A stretch of 64,000 bases of DNA from Mycobacterium sp. Lineage in GTDB: Bacteria > Actinomycetota > Actinomycetes > Mycobacteriales > Mycobacteriaceae. The position numbers were made by a program, and so were the translations under genes. Location of the stretch: contig RXJD01000036.1 of assembly GCA_003987775.1 (NCBI GenBank), forward strand, positions 1 to 64,000, in the 5' to 3' direction. The notes under the pieces are model-generated. The model saw only the letters and a program-made list of their open reading frames with translations, made no database searches and was not told the origin of the DNA. This document shows, one piece after another, positions 45,001 to 52,895 of the stretch. Positions within the stretch are counted from its first letter, which is position 1, and each line of letters begins with the position of its first letter.

Positions 45001-47550
45001 CACCGCCGCGCGGCGGCGGTCCAACGCGCTCTGGACAAGGCGCACCACCATCAGATCGCCGATCTTGATGTCGACCAGGTGCTGCACTTCGCCTCCGCCG
45101 CCCGCGCGACCGCGTTGGCGAGCATGTCTGCCGCGCTGGGCGCGGCCGTGCGCCCCGGCGAACGTATCGGCGTCGACGCACTGGCGCGCCGGTTGTCGCT
45201 CCCCGACCGGTTGAACCGGTTGTTGCACCGCTGGCTTGACGCCCTTGCCGACGACGGCCGAGTCCGGCAGCTGGCCGGATCGCAGATTGAACTGCTTGAC
45301 CACCAGAGTCTTTCGGAGTGCATCGGTGACTGGCAGCGAGTCCGTGAGCTGGGCGCGGCGGTCGACTACGGCGACGATCTGCTGGCGTATGTGGGGGAAT
45401 GCATCGAGCACCTGCCCGGCCTGTTGGCGGGCACCGTCGACCCGCTGCAGCTCCTTTTTCCCGAGGGCACCGTGGACACCGCGACGGCGGCATACCGTGA
45501 CAACCTGCTCAGCCGATACACCAATGACGTGCTGATCTCCGGCATCACCGCGCGCGCCGGCCGGGCCACAGAACAACGGCCGCTACGAGTCCTCGAGGTG
45601 GGTGCCGGTGTAGGCGGCACGAGCGTGGGATTGGTGACCGCACTGGCGCCCTATCCCGTGCACTACACCTTCACCGACGTGTCCCATTTCTTTCTAGGCC
45701 GCGCTCGAAATCTGTTCGCACAGCATGATTTTGTCGACTACCGCCGCTTCGACCTCAATCGGCCACCGGCAGAGCAGGGCTTCGCTGCGGGCTCGTTCGA
45801 CGTCATCGTGTGCGCCAATGTGCTGCACAATGCGCTCGACATCGGCGACGCGCTCGTCATGCTGGATCGCCTCCTGGCGCCGGCAGGGTCACTGGTTTTC
45901 GTCGACGCCACGGCCGTCAACCATCCCTTGATGATCTCCATGGAATTCAAGGAAGGCTTGCACGGCTTCACCGACGTGCGCGCGCAGACGAACTCGGCAT
46001 TCCTTACCTATGCGCAGTGGCAGGACGCACTGCGGCGTTCACCATTCGGCGCGGTGCACAGTTTCCCGCCGCCCGAACATCCCCTGGGCATGCTCGGTCA
46101 GCACGTGTTCTGGTGCGAATCAACATCTCCCGCGCAGGCGCTGCGGCCCGCAGAACTGATCGAAGGTGCCCGGCGGGCATTACCGGGTTATATGGTTCCG
46201 CAGCAGCTGGTCTGTCTGCCGGCATTCCCGCTGACCGCCAACGGCAAGATCGACCGGCGCGCGGTGATCGCCGAACTCGAGGCGCTTCGGGTCGCGGCCC
46301 GGGCCAGCGGCGGTGCGGTGGGCGGCCGGTCAGCGGTTCTGGACGGAATGCAATCCCGCATCGCCGCCATCTGGGCGTCGGTGCTGGGGTTGAACGTGGA
46401 CCAGTTGTCGCCCACCTCAGACTTTTTCGCACTGGGTGGGGACTCGCTGCTGATGGCGCAGGCGATCGGGCGGATTCGCCGGGAGGTCCCCGAAGCCTCC
46501 GGACTGGCCTGGGATGAACTGCTCCGCGCGATGGTGGGCAATCCCACCTTGGCGGCTGCCGCCGATGCGGTGCGCCGCCCCGCGGCGGACTGCTCACCGG
46601 GTGCGTCCACGCCTGTTGCGTCGCCGCTGGTCTATCTCGGCGCGGGCCAGGGCTTTTGCAAGGGTGGCGAGATCGCGGTGCTGGTTCACGACGGGAGCGG
46701 GGGACTGGCCCCGTACGACGAATTAGTTCCGCACCTGCGGGCGAGCGAACAGGTACCCGACCTGTACGGGCTGCGCAGGGTGCCCGGTGACGGCTATTCC
46801 CAGATCCCGCCCGCTGAGCTGTTCACCACGCTGGCCGCCCGCTACAGCGAACCGGTTGTCGCCCTCGCACCGGAGAAGGTTCACCTGCTCGGCTACTGCA
46901 TGGGCGGCCTGCTGGCCGCCGAGATCGCAAAGCGACTCGAAGAGGCCGGCATCGTGGTCGAAACCGTAACCGTCGTCAGCTCATACCGGGTACCGATGGA
47001 CGTCGAAGACGACGACATCCTCGACTACTGCTTCGCCCAGATCCTGGGAGTGCCACCCGAAGTGCTCGGGATGCACGTCGACGAGGATGCGGTGCGCGGC
47101 GCGTTCACCCGCGCCCGGTCGCGTTATGCCGATGTCATACCGGCGGGAGCGCTGCGCAGCGTCGCCGAGCCCGTGCTTGCCGAGTGCCTGCAGCGAAGTG
47201 CAGAAGCCGGTCCGGCGCGGCTACGCCTGCTGGCGGAATCGGGAGCCTTGGGGCCGTCGTGGGACGTGGACTCCTTGAGCGAATTGCGGTCGGTGTTCGT
47301 GCACAGCCTCCGGGCGGTGGTGCACGGTGCGGCCGAGCCGTTCCTGGGCGATATCCACTTCCTCCGGCAGCGCGGTGACATCCACTTCCTGCCGACATTG
47401 CAGGAGGACATGACCGCGTTCTGGTCGGGCTACTGTTTGGGCACGTTGACCATCAGCACCATCGACGGTAACCATTTCGACTGTCTGACTGGCGACAACG
47501 CGCAATCCGTCGCCCGGCTGCTGGCGGATGCCTGGGCAACAGACTCGTGA
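42091..47550 (+). CDS. NRPS 2: docking-Cy-A(Cys)[MT]-PCP-TE
   Basis: A 1819-aa terminating NRPS. An N-terminal TubC-type docking domain (about 1-58; LIERVRNLGVQLWVDGANLR) presumably binds the end of NRPS 1. Then come Cy (about 69-510; FPLTDLQAAYSVGR, D200-x4-D205-x2-S208, GDFT) and a Cys adenylation domain with pocket D-L-Y-N-M-S-L-I-W (FDLSVYN at 709-715). A methyltransferase with intact LEVGAGVGGTS (1168 on) is inserted before the last adenylation motif ANGKIDRR, as in HMWP1/PchF. PCP has Ser1452. A C-terminal thioesterase has GYCMGG with Cys1603 where Ser is normal, and H1795 in DGNHFD. It should add and N-methylate the last cysteine-derived ring and release the product. Confidence 0.9.
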   Translation: MSAAGLIERVRNLGVQLWVDGANLRFRAPQGVLDAELKAQLSAAKSDLIAELNRETEVLRAPQDRFEPFPLTDLQAAYSVGRTSAFRWGGVGCHGYAEFAVDHTVARPDARAYRSAWRKVVAAHDMLRCVVHPDGHQVISPDLADALTVVESADDQRILDERAHIAAKLAHRIYPLGEGPMYDIVVTIGPRDTVVHVSVDLLIADFVSISVLMTDFGRSLLALDNPLPAADFSFREYLLNLVRHRETDAGSSRRQRDLAYWQARLGQLPAPVALPLRPVDSASEITPTFTRRSMRLAADQFAAFSHLATQHGATASVAITAAFGSVLGRYGESDHFLLTLTTMNRHPFTPDVTRLVGDFTGTSLLEIDVRDGRPFIDLLRTVGGRLFEDMDHAAVGGVEVARMLAQSGENRGAHSPVVLTSTLGAGIRPDPGAGASFLRPIPGRGLSQTPQVLLDCQVFEIAGECEINWDTRDGAISDEVLDRAFADFRTVLQTLSTEPPAWRHPALAVLAPEPTPVPETSETALLHSGFVHHAAHTPDAVAIRQGEESTTYGQLMAAADAVADELSAAGVGAGDYVAIRLPEGRSQVAAILGTLLAGAAYVPLDVEWPDQRAAQITRQCSPAVVCEPGGPIDDLLADPAAWYPRTPVTHRTMPAPEDIAYVIFTSGSTGIPKGVMVTHRAAMNTVADINDRLGITARDAVLAVSQHTFDLSVYNIFGLLGAGGMIVFAEGGARNDPQAWADAIAKHDVTVWNSVPAQMQLLLDYAEGRPLPTLRQIMLSGDWIPVSQPRQISSLAPQASMLSLGGATEAAIWSICHPIEPRRYPRSVPYGTAMRNQAVHVLTHRGEPAAPWQIGEIHIGGAGLAQGYVADPVLTAAAFITHPVSGERLYRTGDFGRVTDDGVIELLGRRDNQIKIRGHRIELAEVEAALSALTGVRAAMSAALGVAPHELTIAAAVVADTADDEEQSQRHRRAAAVQRALDKAHHHQIADLDVDQVLHFASAARATALASMSAALGAAVRPGERIGVDALARRLSLPDRLNRLLHRWLDALADDGRVRQLAGSQIELLDHQSLSECIGDWQRVRELGAAVDYGDDLLAYVGECIEHLPGLLAGTVDPLQLLFPEGTVDTATAAYRDNLLSRYTNDVLISGITARAGRATEQRPLRVLEVGAGVGGTSVGLVTALAPYPVHYTFTDVSHFFLGRARNLFAQHDFVDYRRFDLNRPPAEQGFAAGSFDVIVCANVLHNALDIGDALVMLDRLLAPAGSLVFVDATAVNHPLMISMEFKEGLHGFTDVRAQTNSAFLTYAQWQDALRRSPFGAVHSFPPPEHPLGMLGQHVFWCESTSPAQALRPAELIEGARRALPGYMVPQQLVCLPAFPLTANGKIDRRAVIAELEALRVAARASGGAVGGRSAVLDGMQSRIAAIWASVLGLNVDQLSPTSDFFALGGDSLLMAQAIGRIRREVPEASGLAWDELLRAMVGNPTLAAAADAVRRPAADCSPGASTPVASPLVYLGAGQGFCKGGEIAVLVHDGSGGLAPYDELVPHLRASEQVPDLYGLRRVPGDGYSQIPPAELFTTLAARYSEPVVALAPEKVHLLGYCMGGLLAAEIAKRLEEAGIVVETVTVVSSYRVPMDVEDDDILDYCFAQILGVPPEVLGMHVDEDAVRGAFTRARSRYADVIPAGALRSVAEPVLAECLQRSAEAGPARLRLLAESGALGPSWDVDSLSELRSVFVHSLRAVVHGAAEPFLGDIHFLRQRGDIHFLPTLQEDMTAFWSGYCLGTLTISTIDGNHFDCLTGDNAQSVARLLADAWATDS

Positions 47551-48608
47551 AGGCACTGCTGTTCGGCGCCACTGGGGCAGTGGGGAGAAGCTGCCTCGAC
47601 GTTCTGTTGGGAGCCGCGGATGCCTCGGTGGTGCTCGCCGGTCGCGACGAGGCGAGGCTGCGCGAGGTGGCTGCCGGCGCCCGGGGTGATATCAGCATCG
47701 CGCGCCTCGACGCGGTCGATGTCGCCTCGGTGACAGGCTGCGACGTCGTCATCAACTGCGCCGGGCCCTCACATCGGCTCAGCGCATCAGTCGCCGGGGC
47801 CGCCATCGCCGCCGGGGTGCCCTATGTCGACCCGGGTGGGGACCAGGCGCTACTGGACCGCCTCACCGCCGCCAGGCCCGCCGTTCCGGTGCTGCTGCAG
47901 GCGGGTGTCCAACCCGGCCTCTCCGGGCTGCTGCTGCGTGAGTTGGCGCGCGAGAAGGCCGACGAGGTCCACAGCGTCACCGCGTGGTGCGGCGGACTGC
48001 AGCAGTTGACGCCGGCATCGGTGCTCGAATACCTCGCGAGTCTCCAAGACCGGAGCAGCCATCCCGGTGCCGAGCTGTGCGGCGGCAGGATTCGGCGCGC
48101 GGATCGTGCCGAGCGCGAAATGCCGCCGGCCCCATACTTTCCCGGCTCGGTCACGGTGCATCCGCATCTGGATTCCGAAACCCTCTCGGCGGCTGCGTTT
48201 CTCGGTATCGAGGATGTCTTGTGGATGAATGTGTTCGACGGCGCGCACACCACCCGGGCGATGCAGGCGCTGGTGCTCGACGACCACGAAACGAGCGACG
48301 CCGATCTGAGTGCTGTGCTGGCCGCTGCCAAACTCGACATGTTCGGACGCCGAACGTATTTCGCGATCGTCTGTGTCGCCGGCATCAGGACGGTGGCATT
48401 CACCTGTCCGGACAGCTATCGCGTCACCGGGGCGACGACGGCGTACGCCGCGCGGCTCGCCGCGGGAATGCCGGCGGGGGTCCTGCCCTTCTGGCGCGTC
48501 GACGAGCCGCGGCGCGTGCTGGACTTCGTGACCGGAGTGGTGCCCGGAGCCGCGGTGACGTACGCCGATGACGCGGTGCCGCCCTTGATCGAGGAAGGGG
48601 CGCTATGA
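47547..48608 (+). CDS. Saccharopine-dehydrogenase-like NAD(P) oxidoreductase
   Basis: A 353-aa protein with an N-terminal Rossmann fold (LLFGATGAVGRSCLDVLLG, then VVLAGRDEARL, DVVINCAGPSH) and the VPYVDPGGDQALLDRL segment of the saccharopine dehydrogenase/trans-acting enoyl-reductase superfamily. It overlaps both neighbours by 4 bp (GTGA and ATGA), so it is translated as part of the NRPS operon. Its role is unproven. It may reduce a thiazoline imine or modify a released intermediate. Related folds also make opine metallophores (CntM/ODH type), but no partner aminocarboxypropyl transferase is present here. Confidence 0.75.
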   Translation: MKALLFGATGAVGRSCLDVLLGAADASVVLAGRDEARLREVAAGARGDISIARLDAVDVASVTGCDVVINCAGPSHRLSASVAGAAIAAGVPYVDPGGDQALLDRLTAARPAVPVLLQAGVQPGLSGLLLRELAREKADEVHSVTAWCGGLQQLTPASVLEYLASLQDRSSHPGAELCGGRIRRADRAEREMPPAPYFPGSVTVHPHLDSETLSAAAFLGIEDVLWMNVFDGAHTTRAMQALVLDDHETSDADLSAVLAAAKLDMFGRRTYFAIVCVAGIRTVAFTCPDSYRVTGATTAYAARLAAGMPAGVLPFWRVDEPRRVLDFVTGVVPGAAVTYADDAVPPLIEEGAL

Positions 48609-49696
48609 CTGCGCACAGGCGTCCGCGCGCGATCGTCGTCGGAGCGACCTTCGGCGCGATCTATGCCGAGGCGCTGGCGGCCGCTGACTCACCGGTGGAG
48701 CTGGTCGGACTGGTCTCCACGGGATCGGCTGCCTCGGCGGCACTGGCCGATCACCTCGGCATCGCGCTCTACCCGGACCTGGACGATCTGCCGCACGTCG
48801 ACCTCGCGTTCGTGGTGGTGCGCTCGGGCGTGGTGGGGGGAGACGGTGCCCAGATCGCCGAGCGGTTGCTGGCCCGCGGCATCCATGTGATGCAGGAGCA
48901 GCCGGTGCATGCCGATGAGATTCTGTCGCTGTTGCGCACCGCGAAAGCGCATTCCGCCTGTTACGCCGTCAACGACTTTTACAGCCGTGTTGCGCCGGTC
49001 CGTCAATTCATCGCTACCGCACAAGGTCTCGACAAACGTGCGCGTGTCCGTTACGTGCACGCGCGGTCGTCGATTCATGTCGTCTACCCGTTGTTCGCCA
49101 TCCTGAGTCACATCGTCGGACCGCTCACGCCGGCGCGAGTCTCGGTGCTTCGAGAACGCGGGCCCGGCCCGTTCGCCGCGGGCCGCCTGGTGCTCGGTGA
49201 TGTGACCGTCGACCTACTGGTGCAGAACGAGCTGTGTCCCAGCGACCCCGACAATCACGCACGACTGTTGCACGCCATCACCGTCGGATCCGACGCCGGC
49301 GAACTCGTCCTGACTCATACGCATGGGTCGACCTGGTGGCATCCCCGTCCTCGCGCCGAAGCGGCGATGGCAGACTGGCCCATCTCCGAATTGGTCGGTA
49401 TCGATTTCGAACCGACCACTGCGATGGTGCGAAAGCAGCTGTGGCCACAAGCCGTTCGGCTGGCGGCAGCTGACTTCATCGAGTCGATCCGCATCTCCGC
49501 ACCGCTGATCAACCAGCGGTTCATTCGGGCGACCCGACTGTGGTCAGAGTTCACCTCGGCGATGGGTCCAGTCGATCTGATCGAAAACCAAGCGGTGGAA
49601 CATGTCTCGGCGGCGGACTTGCTCACCCCGTCACTGGGCGCGTTCCTGCACGATCCGCGCGAGATCGAGGCGGTGGATCCGTCGCACCATCGGTAG
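48605..49696 (+). CDS. Thiazolinyl imine reductase (Irp3/YbtU/PchG type)
   Basis: A 363-aa NADPH reductase of the Gfo/Idh/MocA fold. AIVVGATFGAIYAEAL and VVVRSGVVGGDGAQIAERLL, then RGIHVMQEQPVHADEI, follow the yersiniabactin Irp3 sequence almost word for word (Irp3, as I remember it: IVVRSTVAGGTGTQ, RGVHVIQEHPLHPDDI). In yersiniabactin and pyochelin synthesis it reduces an enzyme-bound thiazoline to thiazolidine. Later residues HVVYPLFAILSHIVGP and LVQNELCPSDPDNH also fit. It is the last gene of the NRPS operon (ATGA overlap with the preceding gene). The stop lies 65 bp inside the convergent FtsX gene. It is the best single marker that this is a thiazolidine-forming system. Confidence 0.92.
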   Translation: MTAHRRPRAIVVGATFGAIYAEALAAADSPVELVGLVSTGSAASAALADHLGIALYPDLDDLPHVDLAFVVVRSGVVGGDGAQIAERLLARGIHVMQEQPVHADEILSLLRTAKAHSACYAVNDFYSRVAPVRQFIATAQGLDKRARVRYVHARSSIHVVYPLFAILSHIVGPLTPARVSVLRERGPGPFAAGRLVLGDVTVDLLVQNELCPSDPDNHARLLHAITVGSDAGELVLTHTHGSTWWHPRPRAEAAMADWPISELVGIDFEPTTAMVRKQLWPQAVRLAAADFIESIRISAPLINQRFIRATRLWSEFTSAMGPVDLIENQAVEHVSAADLLTPSLGAFLHDPREIEAVDPSHHR

Positions 49697-51961
49697 TTGA
49701 GCCAGCGCGGCCGCACACAAAATGGCGGATGCCACCACCATTGGTGTCGTCGCGTGCATCTCCAGGCGCAGCGGGTAGCCGAGGCTGTGATAGGTGGACA
49801 GCAAACGGTCAGCGAGTAGCACCCCGCCCGCCAGGCCGAACGGCAGTCCGATCACCGCGACAGCGACGTTCTCGGCGGCGATCAACCGGGACAGCATGCC
49901 GGCGTCCATGCCTTCGGCGTGCACCGCGCCGAGTTCACCGAGGCGCTCGGATACGTTGGCAGACATCGCGTTGTACAACAGTGCGGCGGCCATCACGGCA
50001 GCGAATACCAGCATGATGCCGACCAGGGTGTCATAGAGGCCGAACGCCTGCCGCATGGTCGAGGCGAGCGCCGTCGACGAGCGGTAGGCGACCACTCCCG
50101 GCAAGGCCGCTATCCGGTCACCGGCCACCCGCGCGTCAGATCCGGGACGCAAGGTGATCAAAATGCCGTTGACGGGTAGCGAATCGGTCTGCGCTCTCAG
50201 CTGATTCAGCGAAATATAGACGACGGGTGAGAACGGTTCGTCGACGAATCCGGTCACCCGTTCAGTGAGTCGCGCTCCGGACTGCGGTACCACCACCTCG
50301 ATGCGGTCACCCAGCGAGACCGCCAGCATCTCGCGCAGGCCCACTCCGAGCAGAACGCCGTCGTCTGACAGTCCGTTCGATCCCGATTCCGCTGGGAAAG
50401 AGTGCATTCGGCTCTGCGGCGCCAAGCCGATCAACTGGGTCTGGTATCGGTGCGTCCCAGTGGAAACAGACGCGCCATAAGCGCTGTACGGTTCGGCCGC
50501 GGCGACGTCGCGGTCTCTGAGCAGCTCTTCCGTGACCGCGTCGGCCGAACCGGACACGACGAGTTCGCCGTCCTGCTTCGCGATCTGCCCGAATTGACGG
50601 TCGACCATGCCGGGCAGGGTGTCGCGCATACCGGCGAACACCATCACCAACACCACGGACACAGCCACGCCCGTCACCGTGAACACCGTCCGGCGCCGGT
50701 TACGCAACAGCGACCGCAGCACCATCCGCCACCGTGCCGGGATGGGCCCGAGCGGCACGGGGCGTCCGTTCCCGCGGCGGCGGTGCTGAGACGGGGCCAC
50801 CCGCATCGCCTCCGCGGGTTGCATTCTCGCGGCGGCATTGGCCGGTGCCACGGCCGCTGACACAGCAACACCGGCGACGGCGACGGCTGCCAGCAGGTAG
50901 ATGAGCGGATGAATGGAGGTGAGATGCATCGGCAGCGCGATGGCCTCGGTGTATCTCGCCGTAATCCACTGCCCCAGGAGGTAGCCACCGAATAACCCCG
51001 GAGGAATCCCCACCGCGGCACAGGCGAGGCCGTAGCCCAGGTAGTGCCTGCGCACAGCGCTGGGCGAAAGCCCATTGGCCAGCAGGGTTCCGATGACTGC
51101 ACGCTGCGCGGTGACAATCCGGGAGAGCAGCACGTAGGTCCCGAGAACGACGGCGGCAAGGAACAGCCAGGGCAGAAGTCCAGCGAGACTGCCGAACTGC
51201 ATGACGTCGTCGCGCAGGGTATGGAATGACGGCTGCTGCTCACGCGGAAGAAATTGCAGCCCGCGCTCTTGCGCCAGCGCTCCAACGGACGCGGTCAGGG
51301 CCTCAGCTGCGGAACGGTCGCGCGCATACACGGCGAGTTGCTCCACCGGCCGCGGCAGGAGGCGCAGCAGTTCATCGTCAGGCAGGAAGATGACACCGAA
51401 GTCTTCAGGGGTGGTCAGAACCTCCTGCGGGGATCGTGCCGGCCACAGGTATTCCGTCGACAGAGCCGCGCCCGCGATCGTAAAAGGTTGCCAGCCTTGT
51501 CTTCCCAACACGTCAAGCATGTCACCGGAGGCGAGGTGATAGTGGTCGGCGAGGTGCTGCTCGACATCCACTTGTCCGGCGCGCGGCAGCATCCCGCTCC
51601 GCATGTCGAGCAATGACACGTTCGGCTGCCCGGAGCCGGGCACACCGATGGCGCGTCCGTACAGCGCGTGACCGTTGATCCGGATGCCGACGTCGGCCTG
51701 GTGCCGAACATCGACGAGCGGACTGCCTGCCATCGCGGCGACGACATCACGCAACCCGGCCGCACCGGGTCCGGACACGACCACGTCCGGCAACCGCTGA
51801 CCGGTGTAGGAACGCTCGAACGATTGATCCAGATTCTGGTAGCCGTCGGTGGCGGCCACGAAGACGGCGACGCCGATGGCCATGATCGTCGCGATCGCCG
51901 CGAAGCGCCACCGGGCCCGCCAGGCATCACGGCGCAGCTTGCGGCGCAGCGTGCGGCTCAC
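49631..51961 (-). CDS. FtsX-family ABC transporter permease
   Basis: A 776-aa membrane protein with two FtsX/MacB-type modules. It has an N-terminal helix (FAAIATIMAIGVAVFVAA), a long periplasmic-side segment, and the first core (LPWLFLAAVVLGTYVLLSRI onwards). A second half repeats this order (TVFTVTGVAVSVVLVMVFAG; periplasmic; TLVGIMLVFAAVMAAALLYN; C-terminal helix). The GTG start at 51961 overlaps the ATPase stop (GTGA); the longer upstream frame lies in the ATPase gene. The C-terminal end overlaps the imine reductase gene by 66 bp, antisense. Such transporters usually move substrates out of or away from the outer leaflet, so export of the lipophilic NRPS product is a reasonable guess. Confidence 0.83.
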   Translation of the reverse strand: MSRTLRRKLRRDAWRARWRFAAIATIMAIGVAVFVAATDGYQNLDQSFERSYTGQRLPDVVVSGPGAAGLRDVVAAMAGSPLVDVRHQADVGIRINGHALYGRAIGVPGSGQPNVSLLDMRSGMLPRAGQVDVEQHLADHYHLASGDMLDVLGRQGWQPFTIAGAALSTEYLWPARSPQEVLTTPEDFGVIFLPDDELLRLLPRPVEQLAVYARDRSAAEALTASVGALAQERGLQFLPREQQPSFHTLRDDVMQFGSLAGLLPWLFLAAVVLGTYVLLSRIVTAQRAVIGTLLANGLSPSAVRRHYLGYGLACAAVGIPPGLFGGYLLGQWITARYTEAIALPMHLTSIHPLIYLLAAVAVAGVAVSAAVAPANAAARMQPAEAMRVAPSQHRRRGNGRPVPLGPIPARWRMVLRSLLRNRRRTVFTVTGVAVSVVLVMVFAGMRDTLPGMVDRQFGQIAKQDGELVVSGSADAVTEELLRDRDVAAAEPYSAYGASVSTGTHRYQTQLIGLAPQSRMHSFPAESGSNGLSDDGVLLGVGLREMLAVSLGDRIEVVVPQSGARLTERVTGFVDEPFSPVVYISLNQLRAQTDSLPVNGILITLRPGSDARVAGDRIAALPGVVAYRSSTALASTMRQAFGLYDTLVGIMLVFAAVMAAALLYNAMSANVSERLGELGAVHAEGMDAGMLSRLIAAENVAVAVIGLPFGLAGGVLLADRLLSTYHSLGYPLRLEMHATTPMVVASAILCAAALAQLPMVRRIHRLDLARIVQERAQ

Positions 51962-52722
51962 CAGTTCAATTCCGATGCATCCACTGGGTTTTCGATCAAC
52001 TCGCTCTTGCTGATGGCACCCGAGTGCAGCCACAGCACTCGATCCGCCATTCGCGATATTTCATTGTTGTGGGTCACGACGATCACGGCTTGCCCGCTGT
52101 GACGGGCGAGGTCGCTCAGGACCGTCAGGACCTGACGGCCGGTGGCCAGATCCAGGCTTCCGGTCGGTTCATCGCAGAGCAGCAGTGGTGGCTGCTTGAC
52201 GATTGCTCTCGCGATGGCGACCCGTTGTTGCTGACCCCCGGAGAGTTGCGCGGGGAAGCGATCTGCGACGTCCCCTACTCCCACGCGGGTCAACGCGGCG
52301 GCGCTACGGGATTGCGTATCCGGTCCCGTCAGTTCGGCGAGCAGTTCGACGTTCTCGCGCGCGGTCAATGTGGGCACCAGGTTGAAGAATTGGAAGACGA
52401 AACCGACCTGCCGGCGCCGGTAACGCGTCCGAAGTTTGCGGTTGAGCGCTCCGATATCGCGGCCGGCGACTTCGATGGTGCCGTGAGACGGCTGATCTAT
52501 TCCGCCAATGATGTTGAGCAGAGTGGTTTTTCCCGATCCGGATGGGCCGAGTAGGACTACGAACTCGCCCGGCTGGATCTCCAGGTTGACCGATTCCAAT
52601 GCGATGACCCGGGTGGGTCCCGCGCCATAGGTTTTGCCCACGTCGGTCAAGCGCACCAGCGGCAGGCCGTTTCGAAGGTTCGGCTCCGAGTTCGCGTCAC
52701 CGCCATCCGGATGTGCGCTCAT
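51958..52722 (-). CDS. ABC transporter ATP-binding protein (LolD/MacB type)
   Basis: A 254-aa ATPase. It has Walker [15 protein letters not shown] (about residue 45), Q-loop [20 protein letters not shown], signature [15 protein letters not shown], Walker [13 protein letters not shown] and the H-loop VVTHNNEIS. The phrase [20 protein letters not shown] (a landmark) is typical of the LolD/MacB branch that pairs with FtsX-like permeases. Its stop overlaps the permease start (GTGA). It is divergent from the ATP-grasp gene at 52896. Confidence 0.9.
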   Translation of the reverse strand: MSAHPDGGDANSEPNLRNGLPLVRLTDVGKTYGAGPTRVIALESVNLEIQPGEFVVLLGPSGSGKTTLLNIIGGIDQPSHGTIEVAGRDIGALNRKLRTRYRRRQVGFVFQFFNLVPTLTARENVELLAELTGPDTQSRSAAALTRVGVGDVADRFPAQLSGGQQQRVAIARAIVKQPPLLLCDEPTGSLDLATGRQVLTVLSDLARHSGQAVIVVTHNNEISRMADRVLWLHSGAISKSELIENPVDASELNW

Positions 52723-52895
52723 GCCCTTACTATTTCATCTCCGTCCCGGCCCGCCGGGCAGTCCGTCCGCGCTCGCCCTCCGGCGCACCGGACCGGGGTT
52801 GCGGCACCCACATGTCCACATGGCCGTCGACGGGTCCACACTTGTGCAATGAACGTGACTGATTTCACCGCCGCAGCCCCCGCACAGGAGGCCTG

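Noticed and set aside
48605-49696. Reading the Gfo/Idh/MocA protein as a sugar dehydrogenase
   Set aside because: The VVVRSGVVGGDGAQ and VMQEQPVHADEI segments follow Irp3/PchG and not sugar oxidoreductases, and the gene is coupled to Cy-type NRPSs.
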